A stretch of 48,952 nt of DNA from an uncultured Eubacteriales bacterium (GTDB lineage: Bacteria > Bacillota > Clostridia > Oscillospirales > Oscillospiraceae). Positions 31,498-39,312 of the stretch are shown in pieces; position 1 is the stretch's first letter; each line of letters opens with the position of its first letter. Position numbers and translations under genes: made by a program. Location: positions 1-48,952 of the forward strand of contig ONCI01000006.1 of the NCBI GenBank assembly GCA_900316255.1. The letters are read 5' to 3'. The notes beneath the pieces were generated by a model. The model saw only the letters and a list, made by a program, of their open reading frames with translations. It was not told where the DNA came from and searched no databases.

Positions 31498-31542
31498 TGG
31501 TGGAGATAAGCGGGATCGAACCGCTGACCTCTTGAATGCCAT
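31498..31542 (-). other. Attachment site: 3' fragment of tRNA-Ala(GGC)
   Basis: The minus strand reads ATGGCATTCAAG, then AGGTC, the T-arm AGCGG-TTCGATC-CCGCT and the acceptor end TATCTCCACCA. This is the last 45 bases of a tRNA from the anticodon loop (anticodon GGC, Ala) to an encoded CCA. U70, the alanine identity partner of G3, is present. The 5' half is missing, so it is an att core duplicated by site-specific integration and not a working tRNA. Confidence 0.8.
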
Positions 31543-31772
31543 TTATTGAGAGGGGCTCACAAGCGGTCATTTCTGGCTCCATCGCGCGACATGAATACAC
31601 ACGAATTTTCCAGCAAAATCAAGGGTTTCAAGGTCGTCGTACCATGAAACCCAACAATGACAATAACCTGCCGATTTTTTGAAAAATCGGATATTTGTTA
31701 GATGGGTGTTAGAAAGCCTGCTGTTGCAAAAGAAAATGAACGGAATTTATGAGATCAGTTTTGGAGGAAAAT

Positions 31773-32153
31773 ATGAATACAAACAGGTCTTTTTTCGAGC
31801 GTAACGGCGGCACCTACATACAGGTCGGAGATTACCTTCTCCCCAACCTGACAATTGACGAATCTGAGCAACAGCCCATCGGCAAATACGGGAGGATGCG
31901 GAAACGATATTTGAAGGAACACCGGTCAGTGTTGTATACCAATCTCCTAACGACCGGCAAGTTGAATCAGCACCTGGCCGAGATCGAACGAAGCTGTGAG
32001 GAGCAATTGGAACACATCATCCAGCAAATGACAAAGCAAGAGGGCGTGACCGAAGTACTCAAGGCTACCGACCAGATGGCATGGGTTGCTCGAATGAATA
32101 GCATCCGGAACCGGGCGGAAGAGATCGTACTGAGTGAGATCGTCTACCGCTGA
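31773..32153 (+). CDS. tnpV: TnpV-family transposon-encoded protein
   Basis: The protein is 126 residues long from the ATG at 31773 (GGAGG 5 bases upstream; an earlier in-frame ATG at 31749 lacks a site). It matches the TnpV pattern: YIQVGDYLLPNLTI, QQPIGKYGRMRKRYLKEH, then KATDQMAWVARMNSIRNRAE. TnpV is known from Tn4451-like elements; its role is unclear. It marks a second mobile-element piece to the right of the tRNA fragment. Confidence 0.8.
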   Translation: MNTNRSFFERNGGTYIQVGDYLLPNLTIDESEQQPIGKYGRMRKRYLKEHRSVLYTNLLTTGKLNQHLAEIERSCEEQLEHIIQQMTKQEGVTEVLKATDQMAWVARMNSIRNRAEEIVLSEIVYR

Positions 32154-32165
32154 GGAGGTGCCGAA

Positions 32166-32447
32166 ATGCTGATACTGGAAGATCTTTACCTCGGTGATGT
32201 TCGTCCCAGCGAGCGCAGTTTCAAGCGAAACACCCAGTATGCGAAGGCGCTGGATGACCTTGTGAAAGCCGGGGATGCGCTGACCGACACGCTCACCGAA
32301 AAGCAGAAAGAATTGTTCGAGGACTACATGACTGCCCAGCGGGAGGTCAACGTGCTGACCGATTGCGAGACTTTTATCTATGCCTTTCGCCTGGCTGCCA
32401 AGATCATGACCGACGTTCTGATAGATGGACAAATGAGAGAAATCTAG
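32166..32447 (+). CDS. Small conserved helical protein (DUF6809-like)
   Basis: The protein is 93 residues long with GAGGAGG before the ATG, 12 bases after tnpV. It is almost wholly helical (LDDLVKAGDALTDTLTEKQK, then FIYAFRLAAKIMTDVL). I recognise it as resembling the DUF6809 group found beside TnpV in gut Firmicutes elements; the assignment is from memory. Function unknown. Confidence 0.6.
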   Translation: MLILEDLYLGDVRPSERSFKRNTQYAKALDDLVKAGDALTDTLTEKQKELFEDYMTAQREVNVLTDCETFIYAFRLAAKIMTDVLIDGQMREI

Positions 32448-32455
32448 AGATATAA

Positions 32456-32488
32456 AAGCGCCATCACTCAAACACGGTGATGGCGCTT
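32456..32488. terminator. Hairpin between converging genes
   Basis: AAGCGCCATCAC (32456-32467) and GTGATGGCGCTT (32477-32488) pair perfectly. It separates the DUF6809-like gene from the converging ABC exporter gene. Confidence 0.6.
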
Positions 32489-32497
32489 CGATTACTC

Positions 32498-34240
32498 TCA
32501 AATGCTCCAGCCGGCGCTGGCCGTCTGCAGTTCGGTCATATGGCGGAAGATGCCGCCGTCCTTTCGCAGGAGTTCTTCAGGGCGGCCTTCCTCGGCGACC
32601 TTGCCCTCTGCCAGCACGACGATGTGATCTGCCGCCTCCACGGTGCGCATCCGGTGGGCGATGACCAGAACCGTCTTCCCTTGCAGTAGACGGGACAGAG
32701 CGCCCTGAACCTTTGTCTCGTTCTCCACATCCAGGGATGCGGTTGCCTCATCCAGCAGGACGATCGGTGCGTTTTTCAGCAGCGCACGGGCAATGGAGAT
32801 CCGCTGCCGCTCACCTCCGGAGAGTTTTGCACCGTTTTCGCCGATGGGCGTATCGTAGCCCCGGGGCAGCTTGCTGACGAACTCCTCGCAGTTGGCCGCC
32901 CTGGCCGCGCGGATCACCTCTTCGTCCGTCGCGCCATGACGGCCCAGGCGGATATTCTCCATCACCGTGTCGTCAAACAGCACCACGTCCTGGAATACCA
33001 TGGCGTAGTCTGTGAGCAGCACCTCGGGATCGATGGTGGCAATATCCACGCCGCCCACTTCGATGCTGCCCTGGTCGATGTCCCAGAGCCGGGCCGCGAG
33101 CCGGGCGCAGGTGCTTTTGCCGGAGCCGGAAGGACCGACCAGCGCGGTCACTTCTCCTTCCTTCGCGGTGAAGCTCACGCCGTCCAGCACCTGCTTGTCG
33201 TCATACGCAAAACCTACGTTATTGAATACGATGTCATGCCCATGCGGCGCAAAGTGCTCCGCGCCCTCGGCGGTTTTTGCGTCCTGGATCTCCATGAGGC
33301 GGTTGGCGGAGACCTGAGAGACGAACATCTCCGCGATCAGCGCCAGTGCCTGATCGAAGGGGGCGTAGACGCGGGTGATGACCAGCAGGAACATGAAGAG
33401 GGTCATGAAGTCGATCTGTCCGGAGAGGATCATCGTCGTGCCGGTGAGGATCGTGGTCGCCACGCCCAGACGCATGATGACGCTGGCCGCGTTCACGAAA
33501 ATGCCGGTGGAGAGCTCGCCGCGGATCATGGTCGCCTCATGATGATCGATCTTGTCGCCCAGTTCCTTCAGGAAGCGATCCTCCTGGTTGGTGGCCCGCA
33601 CTTCCCGGATGTTCTCCAGCGTTTCCTGAATGCCGTCGGAGACCTGGATCCCGGCGGCCTTGGTGATCTCGGAATTGCGCTTGGCAAGCTTCCGGCTTCC
33701 AAAGAGCAATGCAAAGGCCACGGGTACGCCCCAGAGGCAGGCCAGCGCCAGCTTCCAGTTATACGCAAAGAGCATCACAGCGATGATGGCCGTGGAGACA
33801 TAAGAGCCGTAGAGATAGCCCAGGCAATGGGACCAGACGTGCTCCAGCCGGTTCACGTCGCCCATGATGGTCTCCGTCAGATCCGCCAGATCACGTTTGC
33901 CGAAGTAGCCCAGCGGCAGCTTGCGCAGGCGCTCGGCCAGGCTGATACGGACGTTTTTTACCTCGCCGTACACCAGACCGTAGGTGGCCTTATACTGCTG
34001 CAGATGTGTAAGAAATGAGAGCACGACAAAGGCCAGCACCAAAAGCAGGATCGGCAGCGCCCTGGGGAGCTCCGCGCCGGCAGTCAGCGTGTCCATGTAG
34101 CGGGACATCATCAGAAACAGGATGCCCATACCGCCCATGACCACCAGGTTCACGATCACGGTCCAGAGAGTGCCCTGTTTGACGTTCTTGACCCCCTGCT
34201 CTGAAAGGGCGTATTTGTGCTGAAAATCTTTTCCGAACAT
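32498..34240 (-). CDS. ABC exporter-type transporter, fused permease/ATPase (subunit 2)
   Basis: The protein is 580 residues long from the ATG at 34240 (AAGGAGG 9 bases upstream). Six membrane segments lie in about residues 25-320, followed by an ATPase with Walker A GPSGSGKST, signature LSGGERQR and Walker B IVLLDEATASLD. It is the second half of a heterodimer with the gene ending one base upstream. Type IV exporter-fold pairs include drug and lipid exporters, and also IrtAB-like siderophore importers. The substrate is not evident. The neighbouring metal-related operon makes a metal ligand a possibility. Confidence 0.88.
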   Translation of the reverse strand: MFGKDFQHKYALSEQGVKNVKQGTLWTVIVNLVVMGGMGILFLMMSRYMDTLTAGAELPRALPILLLVLAFVVLSFLTHLQQYKATYGLVYGEVKNVRISLAERLRKLPLGYFGKRDLADLTETIMGDVNRLEHVWSHCLGYLYGSYVSTAIIAVMLFAYNWKLALACLWGVPVAFALLFGSRKLAKRNSEITKAAGIQVSDGIQETLENIREVRATNQEDRFLKELGDKIDHHEATMIRGELSTGIFVNAASVIMRLGVATTILTGTTMILSGQIDFMTLFMFLLVITRVYAPFDQALALIAEMFVSQVSANRLMEIQDAKTAEGAEHFAPHGHDIVFNNVGFAYDDKQVLDGVSFTAKEGEVTALVGPSGSGKSTCARLAARLWDIDQGSIEVGGVDIATIDPEVLLTDYAMVFQDVVLFDDTVMENIRLGRHGATDEEVIRAARAANCEEFVSKLPRGYDTPIGENGAKLSGGERQRISIARALLKNAPIVLLDEATASLDVENETKVQGALSRLLQGKTVLVIAHRMRTVEAADHIVVLAEGKVAEEGRPEELLRKDGGIFRHMTELQTASAGWSI

Positions 34241-34241
34241 A

Positions 34242-36044
34242 TTACTGCACCTCCTTTTCCGCGGAGATCTTCCACTGAACGGCCTGATTGTAATCCGCCC
34301 ACATCCGGGCATAAAGGCCGCCCGCCTTAACCAGTTCCTCATGCGTTCCCTGTTCCGAAACCTTACCGGAATCCAGAACGATGATCTTGTCCGCGCCCAC
34401 GACCGTGGACAGGCGGTGGGCGATCATGATGACGGTGCGGTCCTTTGTCAGCGCGGCAAAGGCCTTCTGAATCATGGCCTCGTTCTCGGGGTCGGCAAAG
34501 GCCGTGGCCTCATCCAGCACCACGATGGGCGCGTCCTTCAAAATGGCCCGGGCCAGCGCCACGCGCTGCTGCTCGCCGCCGGAGAGATAGGTGCCCTCGG
34601 TGCCGATCACCGTGTCCATCCCCTGGGGGAGCTTTTCGAGGATATCGTCACACTGAGCCGCCGACAGCGCCCGCTGCACCTCTTCCTTTGTTGCCTCCGG
34701 GCGGGCGGCGCGCACGTTCTCCAGGATGCTGGCCTTGAAGAGGCGGTTGTTCTGGAACACAAAGGCCACCTGATCCATCAGCACATGGGGGTCGGTTTCG
34801 CGCACATCCACGTCGCCGACCTCCACCGTGCCGGAGCTCACATCCCAGAAGCGGGGAATGAGACTGGCCGCGGTGGTCTTGCCGCCGCCGGAGGGACCGA
34901 CCAGGGCAACCGTCTGCCCCGGCTCGACCCGGAAAGAAACGTGATCAAGCGCTGGCAGCGCGGCCCCCTCATAGGTAAAGCTCACATCCTTAAATGCCAC
35001 GCTGTTGTCCTTCGGTGTCTGCGGATGGTCCGTGATCGGAAGCGTGGGAGCGCTCATGACCTGGTTGATGCGCCCCAGGGCGGTGCTGGCCAGCATCATG
35101 CCGCTGGCCGCAAACATGATCTTGGCCAGGGCCGTGGAAATGATGGCGGAGAAGACCGCATAGAAGGCGAAGTTCGTCACGAAAGCCGCGAAATTGCCGG
35201 ACTTCAAAGCTCCCGGTGCGATCAGCAGCGCCGCGGGAACGAGGAAGATGAACGCGCCCTCGGTGAAGGTCAGGTTCACCGCCTGGGGCACCTTGCAGAC
35301 GTCCGCCTGATAGTGCTCGGCCTTGGCGCTGTAATCCTCGATGGCCTGCTTGAAGGCCTTGAAGGAATACACGGTCTGCTGGAAGACCTTCACCACGGGG
35401 ATGCCGCGCACATACTCAGTGCCCGCCTTGCTCATCGTGTCCTGGGCCGCCTGGTATTCGGCCATGAGTCCGGCGTTTTTCCCGCCCATCATAGTGGCCA
35501 TGGCGGCAACGGAGACTGCGGCCGCGAGCAGGCAGGCCGCGCCCATGCGCCAGTCGTACACAAACATCAGCACCAGCATGGCAAGGAACATGGCAACCGT
35601 GCCGACGATGTCCGCCAGATTGTGGGCCAGCAGCGTCTCGGTCTCGGAGGCCGCGCCGTCCAGTCGGTTGCGCAGCAGGCCGGAGGCGTTGGAGTCGAAG
35701 AAGCCCAGCGGCGCCTTCATCAGGTGTGCCATGCCGGCCTTGCGGATATTGGAGGCCGTACGAAAGGCCGCCAGGTGCGTGCACATCAGTGCGGCGAAAT
35801 ACACCAGGATCCCCGCAAAGGAGAAGGCAAAGGCCATCCAACCGTAGCGGGCGATGCCGGTCGCCTGCGTCCAGTTTGGCGCTACGGCAATGAGATCCCG
35901 CGCCACCAGCCAGATGCATATGTAGGGAAGCATGCCCAGCACCATGGCGACGGCGGAGAGGCCCAGGCCTAAAAAGGTCAGGCCCTTATGGCTGCCCGCG
36001 TATCCCAGCAGAACAGCCAGATCGCTTTGTTTCTTTTCTTTCAT
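34242..36044 (-). CDS. ABC exporter-type transporter, fused permease/ATPase (subunit 1)
   Basis: The protein is 600 residues long. Six membrane segments lie in about residues 20-315. The ATPase has Walker A GPSGGGKTT, signature LSGGEQQR and Walker B IVVLDEATAFAD. After the Walker B, Ala-Phe-Ala-Asp-Pro replaces the usual Ser-x-Leu-Asp found in the partner, as seen in IrtA/IrtB-like and some heterodimeric exporters. The stop is followed by a T and the ATG of subunit 2. A GTTAG-N6-CTAAC repeat lies 30 bases upstream of the start. Confidence 0.88.
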   Translation of the reverse strand: MKEKKQSDLAVLLGYAGSHKGLTFLGLGLSAVAMVLGMLPYICIWLVARDLIAVAPNWTQATGIARYGWMAFAFSFAGILVYFAALMCTHLAAFRTASNIRKAGMAHLMKAPLGFFDSNASGLLRNRLDGAASETETLLAHNLADIVGTVAMFLAMLVLMFVYDWRMGAACLLAAAVSVAAMATMMGGKNAGLMAEYQAAQDTMSKAGTEYVRGIPVVKVFQQTVYSFKAFKQAIEDYSAKAEHYQADVCKVPQAVNLTFTEGAFIFLVPAALLIAPGALKSGNFAAFVTNFAFYAVFSAIISTALAKIMFAASGMMLASTALGRINQVMSAPTLPITDHPQTPKDNSVAFKDVSFTYEGAALPALDHVSFRVEPGQTVALVGPSGGGKTTAASLIPRFWDVSSGTVEVGDVDVRETDPHVLMDQVAFVFQNNRLFKASILENVRAARPEATKEEVQRALSAAQCDDILEKLPQGMDTVIGTEGTYLSGGEQQRVALARAILKDAPIVVLDEATAFADPENEAMIQKAFAALTKDRTVIMIAHRLSTVVGADKIIVLDSGKVSEQGTHEELVKAGGLYARMWADYNQAVQWKISAEKEVQ

Positions 36045-36073
36045 TTTCTTTCCTTCTTTCCTCCTTGCCTTTG

Positions 36074-36089
36074 GTTAGATATTGCTAAC
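36074..36089. promoter_or_regulatory. Inverted repeat GTTAG-ATATTG-CTAAC upstream of the ABC pair
   Basis: This 16-bp inverted repeat lies in the leader of subunit 1, 30 bases before its start. TTAG/CTAA half-sites resemble those of DtxR/IdeR-type metal regulators, but with different spacing. A specific operator is likely; the regulator is not in the window. Confidence 0.45.
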
Positions 36090-36166
36090 TGATGGTCTGA
36101 AACACTGCCCCACTTTCGTGAGGCAAGTCGGTCATTGGCGTTTATTGTGTTATACTAGTTTCCCGT

Positions 36167-36304
36167 GAAAAGCAGACAAAGTCTGCTTTTCATAGCGCGT
36201 CAGCGCGTCGGAAACTGTATGAGACGTCATCTGTGCTTTCGCACAGATGGGCGACGTGTTGAACGGCGCCTTTTCAATAAAAAGTGTCTGCTTTTTATTG
36301 AAAA
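36167..36304. repeat. Cluster of three perfect hairpins inside a gene remnant
   Basis: GAAAAGCAGAC-AAA-GTCTGCTTTTC (36167-36191), ATCTGTGC-TTTC-GCACAGAT (36229-36248, extended by outer ACGTC/GACGT pairs) and TTTTCAATAAAAAG-TGTCTG-CTTTTTATTGAAAA (36271-36304) are all perfect. The two outer ones share an AAAAGCAGACA / TGTCTGCTTTT motif in inverted orientation, giving terminal inverted repeats of a roughly 125-bp unit. This looks like a miniature mobile element or a structured RNA. Confidence 0.5.
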
Positions 36305-36323
36305 ACAGTATTACTCCTCCTTT

Positions 36324-36419
36324 TCCGCGAAGATCGTCGGTAAAACCGTTGTGGGAAGTGAACACGTAGCGGATCCTGCCGAGGTCGAGCTTATTCCGCA
36401 GTGCCTTCAGAGACTCCAT
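36324..36419 (-). pseudogene. C-terminal fragment of a metallo-beta-lactamase-fold gene
   Basis: About 32 codons (RIRYVFTSHNGFTDDL) match the end of MBL-fold hydrolases and resemble the end of the MBL protein at the right edge of this window (VITGHTGWTDDL). The fragment overlaps the 61-residue gene at its 5' end and is cut off at the hairpin cluster. It has no catalytic core. Confidence 0.6.
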
Positions 36420-36592
36420 GTGAGGATCTGCGCCATGTGCTTATAGTTGCCCTTGTCGCAATAGGCCTTTTCCTTTTCAATGAGCTCCCGCATTCGGGCG
36501 TAGACGTCCTCCCGGATCTCTGCCGGGAGGCTCGGGAAATAGTTCTGATAACGGCTGATCGCCACCAGCTGTTTCGGTTCATAGTTCTTCAT
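36407..36592 (-). CDS. Small hypothetical protein, last complete gene of the large operon
   Basis: The protein is 61 residues long from the ATG at 36592, overlapping the upstream stop (ATGA). It is helical and charged (EIREDVYARMRELIEKEKAY). Its last residues run into the MBL fragment, so the natural C-terminus may have been replaced. Function unknown. Confidence 0.5.
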   Translation of the reverse strand: MKNYEPKQLVAISRYQNYFPSLPAEIREDVYARMRELIEKEKAYCDKGNYKHMAQILTWSL

Positions 36593-37224
36593 TTTGCATT
36601 CTTTACCCGGTCTCCAACGACCCAGTAGTCGCAAATGCTGTCTCCGTTTGCGATCGTGTGTTCCCGGAAAAGCTTCCCGTGCTGCAGGCGGAACATGACC
36701 TCATCCGTGGAACAGAGGGCTGGCATGAGTTCCGCAATGCCTTCCCGCCGGCAGAATTCGCAGATCGGGCAGCGTGTAAAGTAGTAAAAGCTTCCGTCCT
36801 GGTGCCGGGACTCATCAAAGCAAACGTTCCAGTTGACCGGATAGTCTTTACCGTGCTTTTCAAACCAGGCCTCGTACTTCTTCATATCCCGGTACCATTT
36901 CTTCGGCTGCCTGTTCAGGTCGGTCATGCCGAACACGGTCCGGAGGAACTTCGATTCCAGTACGTCCGTCATGACAAGCGCCATTTCCTCCGGCGTGATC
37001 TCCCGGCCGCTCCCCAGCCAGGCCGCGGCAAAAACATAGGCAAAGTACGCGTTCATGGCCATGGGATTGCCGGGACCGAGCTCGTCCGCCCGGGACAGAA
37101 GTCTTTTGTATTCCTTTTTCCCTTCCCGGATCGACCGATCCGCCAGAGCGGTGTCAAATCTTGTCCGGATGCTCTTCTTGATCATCGGCGCAAACAGCGA
37201 CCAGTAGATTCCAACGTATTTCAC
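36589..37224 (-). CDS. ATC-hydrolase-family protein (paralog 1)
   Basis: The protein is about 211 residues long. The C-terminal part matches the L-2-amino-thiazoline-4-carboxylic acid (ATC) hydrolase family (PF14196): YYFTRCPICEFCRREG, then CSTDEVMF and TIANGDSICDYW. The cysteines in CPICEFC and the later Cys may form a catalytic or metal-binding site. The founding enzyme opens a thiazoline ring in cysteine metabolism, but most family members are untested. The GTG at 37224 is preferred (GGAG 10 bases upstream); a GTG at 37263 is possible. Two paralogs lie in the same operon. Confidence 0.7.
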   Translation of the reverse strand: MKYVGIYWSLFAPMIKKSIRTRFDTALADRSIREGKKEYKRLLSRADELGPGNPMAMNAYFAYVFAAAWLGSGREITPEEMALVMTDVLESKFLRTVFGMTDLNRQPKKWYRDMKKYEAWFEKHGKDYPVNWNVCFDESRHQDGSFYYFTRCPICEFCRREGIAELMPALCSTDEVMFRLQHGKLFREHTIANGDSICDYWVVGDRVKNAK

Positions 37225-37287
37225 AGCTTTTCTGCTCCGTTCTATTTCTTTACACTGACCCACAGGCCGTTTTCCTTCGTTTTCAGC

Positions 37288-38088
37288 TCATACTCTGCAG
37301 CGATCGGATACTGTCTCCCATCCTGCCGCAAGTTCCATAAACTCGTCGATCGCCTGCAGCACCGGCGCGGTGTACTTTTCCCCGCCGAAGAGCCACTGCT
37401 CATGCTGCATATTAAACTCGCGGATCTCCGGATCCCGGAAATACTTTTTATATCGCTTCAGATACTTTTCACCCATTTTGTTGGCATAGATGAAATGGAT
37501 CTTCGTGCCCTCCACATGGATATCGTCCCTGAGCCAGGTGAGAAGGTCCGTGTAGTATTCGTTTTTGATGGACTCCGGGCTGAATTTGGAAAAGCAGCCC
37601 ATAAAGCGGTCCGCCGCCTCGTCGTCCATTTCGAAAATGCTCTTGAGTTTTTCCCTGGTTTTTATCCTCTTTTTCTCATTTTTGGTAAAGCTGGTCAGCA
37701 GCGGGACCACCAGCTTTGACTGCAGCCAGGCGCTGGCCTTTCCGCTCTGATCCAGATCCGGGCTGCCGAAGATGGCGTGGTCGACATGGACGTTCTCCCG
37801 CTGGATCAGCTGTCCGACGAAGCTGCTGCCCAAAGAGGAGCCGATCGCCCCGTCAATCTTTCCGTTATAGTTTTCTTTGATGTATTCTTCTATCTTCTCC
37901 GTAACCGTGATCATATCGGGAAAAATGGCGTCGCTTCCGTCAAATCCGTCGTAATTGACGCAGATCAGGTGGTATTTCTCGCCCAGGCGGTCCAGTACCG
38001 CAGCGAAGTTCGTCTGATAGTCGCAGGCCGTCCCCGGCAGCAGCATCAGTGTCTTCCCGGACGGGTTTCCCATTTCAACAAATTGCAT
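37288..38088 (-). CDS. Alpha/beta hydrolase (paralog 1)
   Basis: The protein is 266 residues long with AAGGAGG 9 bases before the ATG. The oxyanion-hole region is LLPGTACDY and the nucleophile elbow GSSLGSS (about residues 83-89); a late His (MQHEQWLFGG) is the candidate catalytic base. There is no signal peptide. It is paralogous to the 39309-40103 product (shared VNYDGF/LAYDGF and IEEYIKENYNGK/IEDYIIENYSGK). Ester, thioester or amide substrates are possible. Confidence 0.8.
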   Translation of the reverse strand: MQFVEMGNPSGKTLMLLPGTACDYQTNFAAVLDRLGEKYHLICVNYDGFDGSDAIFPDMITVTEKIEEYIKENYNGKIDGAIGSSLGSSFVGQLIQRENVHVDHAIFGSPDLDQSGKASAWLQSKLVVPLLTSFTKNEKKRIKTREKLKSIFEMDDEAADRFMGCFSKFSPESIKNEYYTDLLTWLRDDIHVEGTKIHFIYANKMGEKYLKRYKKYFRDPEIREFNMQHEQWLFGGEKYTAPVLQAIDEFMELAAGWETVSDRCRV

Positions 38089-38101
38089 CGATACGCCCTC
38101 C

Positions 38102-38596
38102 TTATTTCAGGATCACGGCCATAATCCCGGCGAGAACAGCCGCGATGAATGCCATTCCCACGGTTCCCATGATCCATTTCTGTTTCTTGTCCTTTGTTGT
38201 GATATACGGCCGTAAGTCCTCCGTGCCCGGGATGATCCAGGCCTTGGTATGGCCGACCCAATAATCATCGATCAGAAAGCGGTCGATCAGATTCATGACG
38301 GACAGGATCACAAAGCCCTGCCAGAAGCCGGGCCAAAAGCCCCGAGCACCGTTTATCACGTAAACGCAAATCAGCACGTAGATCAGATACCCCGGAAGGC
38401 AGAGGCTGCGGAAAAGCACGCTCCGCTTCCGGATCTCTTCCGCTGTCGTCAGTCCCAGCGCAACGACACGTTCCTGCACCTTTTTGTCATACAGATGCAC
38501 CATGCCGACGGCGCCGTTTCGGATACCGATCGCGCAGATCAGGTACAGCAGGAAGCCCAGACCAAGACCTTCCAAGATAAGCTTAAGCGCAATCAT
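38102..38596 (-). CDS. Small membrane protein (four-helix family, paralog A)
   Basis: The protein is 164 residues long with about four membrane segments (LILEGLGLGFLLYLICAIGI; LCLPGYLIYVLICVYVI; FWQGFVILSVMNLIDRFL; GTVGMAFIAAVLAGIMAVIL). A conserved acidic-aromatic stretch between helices 3 and 4 (DRFLIDDYWVGHTKAW) matches DTCFLDWVLF and DMIFFDWFLL in two other membrane proteins of the operon. It starts on the last base of the upstream stop (TGATG). Function unknown. Confidence 0.7.
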   Translation of the reverse strand: MIALKLILEGLGLGFLLYLICAIGIRNGAVGMVHLYDKKVQERVVALGLTTAEEIRKRSVLFRSLCLPGYLIYVLICVYVINGARGFWPGFWQGFVILSVMNLIDRFLIDDYWVGHTKAWIIPGTEDLRPYITTKDKKQKWIMGTVGMAFIAAVLAGIMAVILK

Positions 38597-39312
38597 CAGT
38601 CGGCCTCCCTTTCGTCATTCTTGATCGCCCGGATCCCCCCGAGGAACATCACGATCCAGCCAAGACTCTCGAAGCCCGACGCGAAGCCGTTGAAGGGCAG
38701 CGGAAGGATCAATTCCAGCAGAAACCCGATTCCGGCGATCAGCATCGGGGCTGCCAGCACCCAGCGCTTTTTCAGCGGCAGCACGCCCTTCCAAATGACG
38801 GCGATCCAGCCGACGGTGGTAGCGAACTCCAACACGACAAAACTGACCCAATATGGGACAGCCTGCACCAGATAAGCCCGATTCCAGGCCGCAACCGCGC
38901 GCTCCTTATCCCCTCCCACCGCCTCGAAGAGGACATTGTAGGTATGGATCAGCGTTCCGCAGGCCAGATGGAAATACACAAAAACCATGCAGCCCCAGTA
39001 AAGGCCGACAAGAAACAGCTTCAGGAAACGCTGGCCCCATTTGTCACCGCAGCGGGCCAGCTTCTCATTCAGATACCGCACAAAAGCCAGAGCGGCGATC
39101 ATGTACAGCGCGGTACCGATCAGCCCGCCGATATGGGACAGGGCGATCCGCCAGTCCGCGATCGTGAGCCAGCCGGAGGAGATCATGAAGGAGACAGCCG
39201 TGCTGTTCTTCGGCTCAAGGCCCATGCAATAGTCGCCGATGATGCACGGGATCATGGCCGGGATGATCCACAGCATCCGCTTTGTGATCTTCTCCCGTTC
39301 CTGAGATGTCAT
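38596..39312 (-). CDS. Multi-pass membrane protein (DUF6796-like)
   Basis: The protein is 238 residues long with six to seven membrane segments. It has conserved-looking motifs GDYCMG near the N-terminus and SSGWLTIADWRIALSHIGG after the first helix, a pattern I associate from memory with DUF6796. GGAGG precedes the ATG; the start overlaps the hydrolase-2 stop (ATGA). No transporter or enzyme motif is evident. Confidence 0.65.
   Translation of the reverse strand: MTSQEREKITKRMLWIIPAMIPCIIGDYCMGLEPKNSTAVSFMISSGWLTIADWRIALSHIGGLIGTALYMIAALAFVRYLNEKLARCGDKWGQRFLKLFLVGLYWGCMVFVYFHLACGTLIHTYNVLFEAVGGDKERAVAAWNRAYLVQAVPYWVSFVVLEFATTVGWIAVIWKGVLPLKKRWVLAAPMLIAGIGFLLELILPLPFNGFASGFESLGWIVMFLGGIRAIKNDEREAD

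Noticed and set aside
31498-31542. A functional tRNA gene
   Set aside because: Only the 3' half from the anticodon loop onward is present; the acceptor 5' strand and D-arm are missing.
36150-36419. An 89-residue gene across the MBL fragment and hairpins
   Set aside because: Only its first third resembles a protein family; the rest is translation of the hairpin unit.
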